Part shown: positions 22,648 through 32,712 of the stretch, one piece after another
How positions within the stretch are numbered: position 1 is the stretch's first letter
Layout: each line of letters begins with the position of its first letter
Assembly: GCA_025201805.1 (NCBI GenBank)
Contig: MU619313.1
Coordinates: 110,736-148,105 of the forward strand
Length of the DNA: 37,370 nt
Direction of reading: 5' to 3'
Source of the DNA: Parasitella parasitica
Lineage: Eukaryota > Mucoromycota > Mucoromycetes > Mucorales > Mucoraceae
The notes under the pieces: generated by a model
What the model was told of the DNA's origin: nothing
Databases searched by the model: none
Seen by the model: only the letters and a program-made list of their open reading frames with translations
Position numbers and translations under genes: made by a program

Positions 22648-23278
22648 TCTATTTCAGAGTCTTGTTGAGTAAAAAGAAAAAGGAAAAAGTCTACTCGTCG
22701 AAAAAAAAAAATTAAAAGGTGATAGCAAGGTGACGCAAACAAGCCGAAATATCCATCATGCCATGTCCGTATGTCTCTGCTGTGTGCATGTGTGTGTGTA
22801 CAGTCAAACCTTGGAAATTGGCGTTTTCACAAAAATAATTGTCACTTGCATAAAAATGAGGTTATAAATTTTTCAGATTTCTAAAACAATACGATTTGTG
22901 TAATACCTGTACTACGACAAGTTCTTTATAGAAATTACGTGAATTGGAAAGAAACCTGTAAAAATTTGTGCATGTCATAAGTATTACATTTCTTCCCCAT
23001 TATCAATACACAAAGCAAAATAATTACTAACAATATGGACCACAATACTATTGAAAATGATTTGATTCTTTTATTGCATGCTAGAAGTATGTGTGAATCT
23101 ACCAAAAGACAAAGAGTAAAATATTGAGTGTTTAATTTTGGAGGGATTGACAGATCAAAACCGCCTACGGCCTATTCTTGGTTCCTTGTTCGTTGAGCAA
23201 ATAATTGCTATAACAATCCAGTAAAGTCATCACCTCTTCTTTCAATGACTGGACTAGATGAAGTAAAGACGGGAGTCT
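22648..23278. other. Upstream of DCAF6-like gene; possible transposon end
   Basis: This includes the DCAF6-like promoter side. A (TG)n stretch at about 22786-22800 is followed at TA by CAGTCAAACCTTGG (22801-22814), which resembles the terminal repeat start of pogo/Tigger-like Tc1-mariner elements. No matching right end was found downstream. A 30-codon ORF at 23035 is not convincing. Confidence 0.3.
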
Positions 23279-23947
23279 TCATTGTCTTAATATTATTAAT
23301 ACTGTTATTTCCTTTGTCTTCTCGCTGTGATGAATTTCACCTTCCAAAGACATCTTCTGCAACATCTTAGCGGCAACCTCTTTATCTTTCAACTCTTGAG
23401 CTCTCTTGCTTTTGTGCGCGGCAGCAGCGGCTTTATCATCGCTTCTCCACATGAGAATGTGAAAATTACTGTATCGTCTTATTTGTTAACATCGCATTTA
23501 CCTCCTCCAAGCTTTGCGAGCTGCTTTCTCCATTTCAGAAGTATAGTTACTACTACCTGACTTGTTGTTCTAAGTCTTTCCGTAAAGGTGCTCATCAATT
23601 TTTCAAACCTTTCTTGATCAACTTGTCTCTTTGAACTATTTGGTCACTATCTATACTATTCACACCCTCAAAAACCTTTTCCCATTGTTGTATTTGTTCA
23701 CCGTGGACTACACCATGTGGTCGAAATTTCACATAAGCTTGAAGAAGCTCTAGTGTCCTTACACATCTCTCTACATTAATGCAGCGAGGAGTCTTGTTTG
23801 CCTTTACTGTTGTTAACAACACATGACTGCTGGTTCCTGATCTTTGACGTTTTCTTCCGCCATCAGTTTCATCATGTTGAAAGTCTATTCAATAAAATAT
23901 TTATAACCTAGCAAAGTCTCTAATTTTGGCCAAGAATATTTGTCCAT
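23279..23947 (-). pseudogene. Frame-broken relic of an unknown protein gene
   Basis: On the minus strand, protein-like sequence appears in successive frames: MDKYSWPKLETLL (from 23947), then GGRKRQRSGTSSHV through RCVRTLELLQAYVKFRPHG (to about 23640), then QERFEKLMSTFTERL, then NYTSEMEKAARKAWRR. A plausible intron (donor AG|GTAAATG, acceptor TGGAG) leads to SDDKAAAAAHKSKRAQELKD and MLQKMSLEGEIHH, and the frame closes at 23279. The frame changes between the first three joins cannot be explained by introns of workable length; the best intron would be 23-40 nt. I therefore read it as a decayed gene, possibly from a repetitive family. I do not recognise the parent family. Confidence 0.5.
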
Positions 23948-24545
23948 GCCAAGTAATTAAATTAGGCGGTTAAGTTACAATATTGTCCCTCTTCTTCTTT
24001 ACTGAATTTTGTTACTTTCTTTAATAGCAATGGAAAATACAAAGAAAGGAGATAATGTATTATTTTACTTTTTATATACAAAAAAAAGAAATAGTATTAT
24101 CTGTTTTGATTATTATGGCCGCAAAAAAAAAGTAAGGTGATAGAATGCTGGAAGTATCAGCCGAAATACCATTTGTTAGTGAAGATTACCCAGAATGTGG
24201 CGCTAGTTTCAGGAGATTTTTATTTAATAATGCCATAGCGAAGATCATGTTCGTCATAAAAGATTAATCACGATAGTCAGCTTGAAGCGAAACAAATGTA
24301 ATAATGCCCTTACAAATCAAACTTTTTTTGCTAGAAAAGGACTTGACCTTGGCCTCAAAAGAAAGGAGGTTTGCAAAAAGCACAATAGATAAAACAGCCA
24401 AAGCGAGACATTGTGAGTAGTAATTATGTAAACTGCCTTTCTCATATTTTTCTGCTTACCAAACGTATGATCTAAAAAAGCCTAAAGGCAATGATCAATA
24501 CCGTGATGAATACAAGGAGATAAAAAAAACACCAGGTTTTACTGA

Positions 24546-24630
24546 GGGCCTAGGGTATTACACGCACCTAGTATCAGACATAACGGGTCCAGCCTAACGG
24601 CCTTCAAGCCTCACGCAATGCTGGATTCCT
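24546..24630 (+). repeat. 85-bp direct repeat, copy 1
   Basis: This aligns without gaps to 24685-24769 with 12 mismatches by eye (about 86% identity). It contains the inverted motif TCCAGC ... GCTGGA near its right half, which could fold as a stem-loop. It is more GC-rich than the surrounding DNA. Confidence 0.9.
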
Positions 24631-24684
24631 AAGTCATCGAGCCAAAGCCTTCAACTCAAATAGCCTCCGGTCACATTAAATAAA

Positions 24685-24769
24685 GGGCCAAGGGTATTAC
24701 GCGCACCTTGTACCAAACATAATGGGTCCAGCATCACAGCCTTCGAGTCTCACGCTATGCTGGATTCCT
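24685..24769 (+). repeat. 85-bp direct repeat, copy 2
   Basis: Second copy, starting 139 bp after the first. It keeps the TCCAGC/GCTGGA inverted motif. Its segment CCTTCGAGTCTC resembles a tRNA box B, but no box A is evident. Confidence 0.9.
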
Positions 24770-24949
24770 CTATTTAAACTAAGTGCTATGTGAATTGTCA
24801 GAGAAAAAAGAAAAAAGAAAAAAGTTTTAGTAGTTTAAACCAGAGTATACTCACAATTTGGTATATGTGCGTGTGTGGGAGCGTCCGCTGAATTAATGCA
24901 TTCATTCCCATTTGCTAATTCATGCTGGCAAGATTTAATTGTTTTTATT

Positions 24950-27900
24950 TTAATCAATAAGCTTGGCAAATGCCATGGTATTTTTTGAAAAGTAGTCGGC
25001 AATGACATCAAATCCGTCTTCATCATGATCCAATTGGTCAAAGAACATATCGTGTCTGTCCGCATTGGCTTCCTGTGTCCTTCTGATCTCGCTAATCATA
25101 CGATGCTGGATAGCACATTGGGGACACTCTCTGTCGTTATCTCCTAGGCAGCTATTTTCAAACGAATTTGGTTGGCCAATCATACATTATCGCTTCGTCA
25201 ACTTTGAAACACACATACCGTTGATGATAAGAATGTCTGCACAAAAAGTGAATGGCAGGCAGATCCAGGTTACCCTCACAGCCTGTACATTTCTGCACTT
25301 GGAAGATGCGAGCACTGGGCGTCTGTGAGTCACGACGATTAAGCTTCCTCAAAGCCGCACTGCTTACCTGGTTTGCAATTCTTCGATCTCCTTTCTGCGC
25401 TTCTCTGTTTCTTCTCTGTAGCTCCTAATCAGCTCCTCGTTCTATCCACAGCTAATGAGTACTGCTGCATTTCAGAGTGTCAGTAGTATGTGCATACCTG
25501 CGTTAATTCCGCACGTTCATGCTTGATTCTCTTGCCGATATATCCCTTCAATAAGCCAATGGTGGCTACATTGGATCTCGACAAAGCTTGGACAACCTGG
25601 ATGGGAGGTAGCAAATCCTTGTCGTCAATGTGCTTCATAACCGATGCTAGTTCTTCGGTGGATCTAGCCATGACTTCGGGCGTGGAAGAAAAGTAGGTCA
25701 AAACCATGGGATACAGCGAGGAATCCTTTGGCCTAAATGAATGAACGCGGTGCACCCCTTATCAGCACAAATTTGCAACGAGAGAGAGAAGAAGAAAAAA
25801 AAGGAATAACGTACCCGTATTTTCTAACGCCTTCAATGACACGATCAGTTTGCCCCTTTTCCATCCAGTAGCGCAAAATGTCTGTATACATGCCCGTTTT
25901 TTCATACAAATAGACAATGCCCTCGTCAAACTGCTTCAGTTGACACAGGACTAGCGCTTGATTCGTGTCATAGTTAACGCTGTCGTCATGTAGCAAAGCC
26001 AGCGCCTTTTGACGGAGCTCTCTCTTACGTTTCTGTCGTTCACGGGCTGATGTAGGCTCTTTGATATCGTCCATCAGGTACAATTCCAGTAGGGTGTTCC
26101 AGATAGTCTTGCGCTCTTCCTGCTCCTGTGCAGACCAGTGGCGCAGTCCATTGACAATGGTGGCAGCGTCTGACATGGGCGATGTAATGCCTGTTGTTGT
26201 TGTTGTTGCTGGTGAGAAGCTGCTATTGCTGGCTGTGCCCCACAGCTTGTCAAAGACAGATTCCAAAAACGTGGTCAAATAATCAGGACGATCTACAAAA
26301 GCAGGCATAAATTTGCGGGGCGAGGGAGGAGAATAGCTCAAGCGTCCGCCTGCATTCTTTGTTTGTGCAAGCTTGCTCAATGTGGGTGTTTGCGAGCTGC
26401 TGTTATTGAGCAAGGTAGCGCTGTTTTCACTGAAAATGGAAGAGGCACTATCTACAGCCGAGGGGCCTCCAAAGGGCAGGTTTGAGAGAGCCTTGGTGTT
26501 GTCGCTGGGAGCAGGGGATTTGGGATCTGTCGGCGTTGTTGATTTGTTGACGGTGGCCAAAGGAAGCGTGCCAGTGCACAATTCAATCAGCAGTTGAGTT
26601 GTTTCTTCAGGCAAATGGCAGAGCAATGTTTTGCTGTATTTCTGGAGGTTTTTATCGGCTTCGTACGGGCCCAACTTTTTGATATACGTCAACGAAGTGT
26701 CGTATTTCTTCATGTCCTCAATCACAATATCGAGATACATGTCGTGTTCCTGAAACTTTTCGGCAAGATAAATGGCGTGGTCAAAATACCCAGCCTGTCG
26801 ACAGACACTTATTGCTGTTTCCAAGTCAAAATTGAGGTCGGTATCGGTTTTGATAAACAGGTCAAGGCGAGATACATCCTTCAGCTTGGTGTAACAATTC
26901 AAGAGCAGCGTTGTGTGGTCCGCATTTGCTAGTCCTTTTGCGTGTAATTCATGCAGATAGCTTGTCAGGTTATAGATTCTTTGGGCGTCTAGAAACTGTT
27001 GTATGTTTAGCTCACAAAGGACGCTCACATGATTCTGCCTACTGTTACCTTGCGAATAACATAAGAAGGCTCCAACTGCCCGATAGTGCGGATATACTGC
27101 TCCATGGAGCCGTCGTAGTCGCCCTTGCTGTACAGATGATCGCCGTATTTTTTGAAAATCTCAGAGATACTTGTGTCGTCGTATTTTTGCATATGCGCTA
27201 GATTAATAGCCAAAACGTACAGATTCAGTTTGAACAAGATTTCCAGTTTTGTTGGGGTGTCTTTTTCGTCCAAATGGTACAGCTATCAAGCGCCGTAAGT
27301 CTCCTCCTCCTCCAACACACACACACACACACACACATACGCCATAGACGCAATAGACGTTACCTTTCCATCCATGCCAACAATCCAAATCGAATTCCAC
27401 TCGCAAAATATGCCGCGAATGCCACCCAAAAAGGTGCCAACGTAGGCTACAAACTTGTTGGCTGTGTCGAAAATGGCAATCTTTGTAAGTTCGTTAGTTG
27501 ATGTTCTTTTAGGGTTGAAGTTGAGCGATGCACGCGCACCGCTTGACAAATGCGCTGAGGTGGTGACAGGAGGAGACACAATGACCAAATAGCTTGACTT
27601 GAACCATGTCAGCGATGATTTCGGTGTGTCATACGCAAAACAGGGGCCTCTGCCCGTGGGATCATACAAATAAATTGCTTCATCGCGGCCCACCACCATC
27701 TCCTGCTGATCATTCATGACTGCGCACCCCAATCCACAGCCCTGTTCATCCAAAACGGTGATGGAAGGCTTCACCGCCGTTGTGTTGTAGGACATGATGT
27801 TGCTGGTTGTCACAATGAACAAGATGGTCGACTTTGTTTGCTCTCTGAACCCGAGGCCTGTGATGGGTTCCTCCCCTTCGTAAATCACCTTTTGCTTGGT

Positions 27901-28677
27901 TGTTTTATCTTTGGATAGATCGCCACGGATCAAAATGACAACCCCGTTTGCTAATCCAATGGCGAGCTGTGACATGTTCTCCAGGATAGCAAATGTGGAT
28001 ACTGGATACGTCTTTCCGCCGTGCTGAATTTTGATGGTGCGAAGCAGAGTAGGCACAATGATATCATCCGTGCCTACAATAGGTTTCAGGGCATCCAAGT
28101 CCCAGAATTTTACGACTGGAATGCCTGATACAGCGTCATCCTCCTATCGTCTCCAGCCAGTCAGTGAAAAACGAACGCACACACGCTATTTCCATTACTC
28201 ACGCCAACTGTAACTAGCACATTCTTTTGTCTCAACTGCTTCATATGACTTACTCGGCCGCCGTCATATGCAAGGAACTTTTGAGTTTTGAACGAACGAT
28301 CGACAATATAAACACTACCTGACGAATGTGTTTAGCAAAAAAAAAGAAAAAAAGAAAAAGAGAGCTGGTTAAGGTAAATATCATCAAAAATGGTGCAGAC
28401 TATTAGTATCAGTGGTGCCTAATCTATTGGTAAAATAAAAAAATAAAAAAAGGATATCAGACAGTACGATATGGCCACGGCCAGTGGCGAAAACTGAAAT
28501 ATCCTGCTTCTATTTTGTGGGTAGCAGAAGAAGGTAAAATTATCAGGTCCTTGCCAACACGACTTGTTTTGCTAGTTTATATACCTGAAAGATCGCAGGT
28601 GTCTTTCCTTTCTCTACAGGATCTGTGGCCTGCTGTTTGTCAAAAAAATTAAACTGTCTCCATTGTGCCAAAGACAT
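24950..28677 (-). CDS. VPS11: VPS11/PEP5, HOPS-CORVET core subunit
   Basis: Core subunit of the HOPS and CORVET tethering complexes on endosomes and the vacuole. Ten exons on the minus strand: 28677-28585, 28503-28458, 28327-28203, 28143-27364, 27282-27049, 26995-25815, 25732-25498, 25441-25368, 25314-25219 and 25151-24950. They sum to 3066 nt, or 1021 aa (yeast Pep5 is 1029). The N-terminal beta-propeller starts MSLAQWRQFNFFDK and includes GRGHIVLSDSSGSVYIVDRS. The helical solenoid includes YGDHLYSKGDYDGSMEQYI and FLDAQRIYNLTSYL. A low-complexity insert lies about 580-660. The C-terminal RING-H2 reads CTGCEG, then FLCRHSYHQRC, then ECPQC. The second intron has AT-AC ends (separate entry). 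A (CA)n run at about 27314-27337 lies in an intron. Confidence 0.96.
28328..28457 (-). other. AT-AC, U12-type intron in VPS11
   Basis: On the minus strand the 130-nt intron starts ATATCCTTT, a full match to the U12-type 5' splice site, and ends in AC. A U12-like branch element TACCTTAACC is present about 40 nt before the AC, which is farther than usual. Splicing TCT-G to AT-TCG gives GRGHIVLSD-SSGSVYIVDRS, with the same spacing as human VPS11 and no gap. No GT-AG pair in phase gives the conserved reading. Confidence 0.82.
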
Positions 28678-28823
28678 GTTTTTATTGTTATTATTTCAGA
28701 GGAAAGAAGGGAGAAGGGAAAGGACGATGTATCATGTTTATGAGTATTTTCAAGCTACCACGTTTCAGGGCCATTAAAGCACCGCAAATTATGCCCTTCT
28801 GATTGAGAATGCTTCTTGCTACA

Positions 28824-29170
28824 CTAGTAAAAGTAGTTGGGGGCAGGGGAATAGTAGTTGTATGGGCTTGTGTTTTGGTAAAGTAGTTGGCTCTGCAGTG
28901 GATTCGAGTAGTGGGGCTGTTGCAAATACATGGGTGGCCTACTATACAGATCATTGTACCCGCCATTTAGAGGATAGCCGTAGTAGTTCCTGTTCCATCG
29001 ATACTATGCATCACACAATGAGTTCTCCAAATGTAAAAAAGATTCGCTTATAGTTGCATTACCTGCTGTAGTGCATCATGAATAGGTGCACTCACACCAC
29101 CTAGTATCCCATTGTTATTGAAATACTGTTGCCAATACGGATCGTACATATAGCTTTGACTTGCCCCCAT
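28824..29170 (-). CDS. Small Tyr/Asn/Gln-rich protein, 95 aa, predicted N-myristoylated
   Basis: Two exons on the minus strand, 29170-29063 (36 codons) and 29003-28824 (60 codons with stop). The 59-nt intron has donor GTAATG and acceptor CATAG, phase 0. The protein begins MGASQS, which fits the N-myristoylation consensus (Gly2, Ser6). It continues YMYDPYWQQYFNNNG, then after the junction YRWNRNYYGYPLNGGYNDLY, and ends NYYSPAPNYFY. Tyr, Asn, Gln and Pro dominate, and there is no cysteine, so it resembles a low-complexity, phase-separating or membrane-anchored linker protein. No family is recognised. It lies about 150 nt upstream of VPS11 in the same direction, with its stop facing the VPS11 start. 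A CT-rich tract precedes the ATG. Confidence 0.68.
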
Positions 29171-30065
29171 GAGAAGATGTATAGATTGTTATTTGAATGC
29201 TTATGAGAAAAAGAAAAAAAGAAAAGAAAGACAGAGAAGAGAGAGAGTGAGGGGGAGAAAGAAGGGCAAAGGCCCATCATGTTGATCATAAATAGCCCTG
29301 TTTACGTTTGAATTTTCAAATGATTTTGTCAGATTTAGAAGGTTACCGTGATACATACATCAATGCAAAGCTATGAGCTAATTTTGAAAGCCCAAGTGTG
29401 CAAGTTATCTATACTGCCTGTATTCCATCATTGTTTTTTTATTATTATTTAATTCGGCCGTTTGTCACAAACTGTATTTATCGCTCACCGTGCTGTTTGC
29501 CACTTCATCGCCATCTTTGTTCACATATACACCTGCAATATATGCTATCATGAAAAACGTGGAGACAGTTGAGCTACAAATGATTGCATTTGCAGTCTAT
29601 GTGGCTCTGTACTCCTCCACAGCAGTAGAAGCATTCAGATCCCTGGTAAATAAACTGACGACATTTCGGCAAACATTAATATACTGCGATTTGACTACCA
29701 ACGGAACTGAATATTACATCTTTCAGATGATCTGAAAAAAAGTTTGGGTTTACTTTAAACATAAACCCCCCCCCCCCCCAAAAAAAAAAAGATGTTTTTA
29801 TGCTATATTCCATCAAACCAAAGCTACAGAACTCATTCTGGCTTCAAAAAAGAAACACTGCTTTTTGAAGGAGATGATCAAAAAACGTGTTCTGTACATT
29901 ACCATGTTGTGTTACATTTAGCTAGCTCACCTCATCTTGTGATAATACTATAATAGTTTTATTTGGCTGGTTTCAGCGGTCAGAGGTTTTAAAAACGGCT
30001 TTCCAGGTAACTTAATGCAGAGGTTTTAATATACCTTCTTTTCTGACCTGTTGCCGTACCTTACT

Positions 30066-30203
30066 ATGGATCCCGCATCATACTCCCAGTCAAAACTGGC
30101 TGCTGCAACAGTGCAGCAGCAGCCAAAACCAATTCACACTCCGTCCTCGTTTTATTATCTCATCAAGCATTCAATTGAGACCCTTTCAACAGATTTTCAG
30201 TGA
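30066..30203 (+). CDS. Doubtful 45-aa ORF
   Basis: ATG-initiated frame with protein-like composition: it starts MDPASYSQSKLAAATVQQQ and later has SSFYYLIKHSIETL. No downstream exon could be joined. A hairpin (30097-30125) lies inside it. It could be a real microprotein, the first exon of a lost gene, or chance. Confidence 0.22.
   Translation: MDPASYSQSKLAAATVQQQPKPIHTPSSFYYLIKHSIETLSTDFQ
30097..30125. repeat. GC-rich inverted repeat
   Basis: Perfect 10-bp arms TGGCTGCTGC and GCAGCAGCCA around a 9-nt loop, in AT-rich surroundings. Confidence 0.85.
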
Positions 30204-30537
30204 TACCTCAACAGTCTACCAGATAATACACATTGTGTGGAGTAAGATTATTTATAGAGTCGAAGGATCCGTATATGACGTTATAAGTTTAAAATGTCTA
30301 CAAAGGAAAATCGTCGATTTGCCCTCTCTTTTTCTAATGAAAAATCGTTGAAAATCAATCCCCTATCTTTTTCCTGCAAATGTGTCGATAGCAGCTATGA
30401 GCTCTGGGATATCGTTTAAAGGACTTGAATTGCCTAAAAATACCATAAACTTTTAAATGAAAGGCTTTTTGTGTATATATATCAGTTGCTGTAGCATTTC
30501 ATGTCCAGGTTGTAAGAAAGCAAAAAAAAAAAAATAC

Positions 30538-30582
30538 ACACACACATACACATACACACACACACACATACACATACACATG
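30538..30582 (+). repeat. (CA)n-type microsatellite
   Basis: Alternating CA with interspersed CATA units just downstream of the acyl-CoA dehydrogenase gene's 3' end. Confidence 0.9.
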
Positions 30583-30652
30583 CGTAAACATTGCTCAAAT
30601 AACAAGGATTTATTGTTTTCAAATATAAAGAAAAAGGCAGGCCTGTAATGTA

Positions 30653-32712
30653 CTACATTTTGGCTCCCATATAGGCACCTACTTTGAGTGATTGTCTAAC
30701 GCCCAAGTCCAACATAATCTCTTCGGATCCACCTGGTATTGCGTATGCGCGCACTTCGCGATACAATCTCTCGATTTTTTCACCTTGGCCTCCACGAGTG
30801 TATGATAAACCGCCAAAGATTTGAGCTGCCTCACGAGCACAGTATTCGAATGTTTGTGTCGCTTGTGCTTTGCACAGCGCTATAGGACCGCCTAATCGAA
30901 TGGGCAACAGCTGAGGTGGGAGTTTATTGGCCTGGTACGTCAGGATCTCCATCCAGGCATGAGTGGCCTCTACTTGCCTTATCATATGGGCAATCTTGTT
31001 ACGAATAACAGGATGGTCGATAAGCTTTTTGCCAAAAGTAACTCTCTTGTTGGCATACTATGGATTATATACAGAATTGTTGGTACGTTTGTGATGTAGC
31101 ATACGCAGTCAAAGTTCGACATCATTGTTATATGATATGTACCTTGATGGATTCTTCAATACAGACTCTTGCGAAACGGTTGGCCTGAATAACGATGCCC
31201 ATTCTTTCGCTCGAAAAATTCCACATAATGTACTTGAACCCCTTGTTCTCCTTACCAATGAGATTCTCTTTAGGTACTTTGACATCTTCAAATGTAACGT
31301 AAGCAGTGCCAGAGGGCCATACACCACTGCATTTCATCTGTCTAGTGCCTGGAATATATTAGCGTAAATAATAATAATAATTATAAAAAAAAAAAGAGTA
31401 TGTTCTCCTGCAGGACGTTCCCTGTATACTTACTAACGCCAGGCATCTCACGTTCAACTAAAAGAAGGGATATACCACCAAAACCTGGCTTACCAGTTCT
31501 GACAGCAACGCAGAAATAGTCGGCATATACACCATTGGTAATCCATTTCTTTTCACCATTCAACAAGTAATGATCGCCCATATCCCTTGCTTCGGTTTGA
31601 AGACCGGCGACATCTGACCCACCTGAGGGCTCTGTAATGGCAAGACAAATAGTCTTTGTACCAGCTAAACAGTCCGACACAACCTTGTCTTTGAGGTACT
31701 CTGAGCCAAAATGTAATATGGGAGGAAGACCAATGCCTAGTAGACGTTAATTAGCACAATTGCCATATACATCCTATGTTGTTGTTTTTTTTTTGGCTTT
31801 ACTAACCAAGACCTCCACAAAGTGCCCAGAGAACCTAAAGTGACATGTTAATTAGTTAAACGCCCTGTAGATGTGGCATCATTTTCAAGTACTTGCCCCG
31901 CCTGAACCACATCGCGAGAGCTCATCAGTAACAATAACAGAATGAAATGGATCCCATTCGTCAAGAGGAACGTCAGCAGGAAGAGGGTAAGGAAGATACT
32001 TGCCCTCACCGCCAAAGCTTACAACAGCCCCTAAAATACCTGCCTTGGCAGCCTTGACAAACATCTCTTTGGGTATTTGCTTAGCCTCATCCCAATCATA
32101 GCAGTTGGGCATGATTTCCTTTTCAACAAACTCGCGCACACATTTACGGACAGCACGATGCGAATCGTTGTAAAAGGGGCTGTGCCAGTCTTGATACCAC
32201 ATGGGATCTCCGTAAGGACATCCGTCGCCAAAGATCTCGCTCATAATCAGCGGGTTGTTCTCTGACGAGGGCTGATTTTGCTCGTCTAGCTCTTCAGTGG
32301 TCGTGATTTCTTCTTGCTCATTTTCTGTGCCATGGCTAATTTGGCCAATTTCGTACTTGGCAGCTAGAGTTTGCAAAACACTGGGGTTGTGGAATGCATC
32401 AAAAGACTTGGATGCATCCTCGCCGGCAGCTTTCAACAGCACTTTCTTGCCCCCTAAGCATGTCACGCAGTTGGTATTGTATGCACATTTTGCTATGTTT
32501 TATTGGCATTATCTCACCTGGATGTTCTTGCAAAAAGTTGGTAACATCGTAAACTTTACCGTGGATGATAACCCAACTGCCGTTGTAATGTTTATATATT
32601 GTTAGTCGATCTACCGCGTAGCAGAAACTGACGCATTCGAGTTGTATTACCAATCTGTATCAATTCTGTGCTTTGCGACTTCTTCAACGGTGAATTTTGT
32701 GTTGCTAGACAT
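30653..32712 (-). CDS. Cytochrome b5-acyl-CoA dehydrogenase fusion
   Basis: Seven exons on the minus strand: 32712-32651, 32576-32518, 32453-31897, 31834-31807, 31736-31434, 31348-31143 and 31057-30653. They sum to 1620 nt, or 539 aa. Residues 1-80 are a cytochrome b5 domain (CWVIIHGKVYDVTNFL, heme-ligand HPGG, second His in DAFHNP). Then comes a Glu/Asn-rich linker. From about 125 on is an acyl-CoA dehydrogenase: LSRCGSGG-VLWALCGG, AITEPSGGSDVAGL, KKWITNG, and YTRGGQGEKIERLYREVR. The MCAD-type catalytic Glu position is not conserved (PGGSEEIM, as in long-chain and isovaleryl enzymes); a Glu in CIEESIKYANKR is the likely base. The fusion type is known in fungi. The substrate is unknown. No obvious mitochondrial presequence is present. 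The third intron is GC-AG (31835-31896). Confidence 0.93.
31835..31896 (-). other. GC-AG intron in acyl-CoA dehydrogenase gene
   Basis: 62-nt intron with donor GCAAGT and acceptor TTTAG. It joins RCGSGG to VLWALCGG, an invariant dehydrogenase block, in phase 0. Reading through instead meets TGA after four codons. Confidence 0.85.

Larger units (their letters stand above)
23948..24949. other. Non-coding block around the 85-bp repeats
   Basis: AT-rich DNA with no recognisable coding sequence. It contains the two 85-bp repeats at 24546-24630 and 24685-24769. The last part is the 3' flank of VPS11. Confidence 0.5.
29171..30652. other. Intergenic region with small ORFs and simple repeats
   Basis: This contains a CT-rich promoter tract (about 29200-29270 read on the minus strand), an open frame at 29490-29735 (+) with no domain, a C run followed by an A run (about 29767-29790), the 45-codon ORF at 30066, a GC-rich hairpin at 30097-30125, and a (CA)n-type microsatellite at about 30538-30582. 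No gene is established here. Confidence 0.45.

Noticed and set aside
24735-24755. tRNA gene suggested by the box-B-like TTCGAGTC in the 85-bp repeat
   Set aside because: No box A at the right spacing and no cloverleaf arms could be drawn.
28470-28490. GT-AG alternatives for the VPS11 second intron (for example GTGGCC or GTCTGC donors)
   Set aside because: They either delete the conserved GRGHIVLSD block or add about 20 unrelated residues, or are out of phase.
29490-29735. 81-codon open frame between the Tyr-rich gene and the dehydrogenase
   Set aside because: No recognisable domain, promoter or splice signals; its size is expected by chance.
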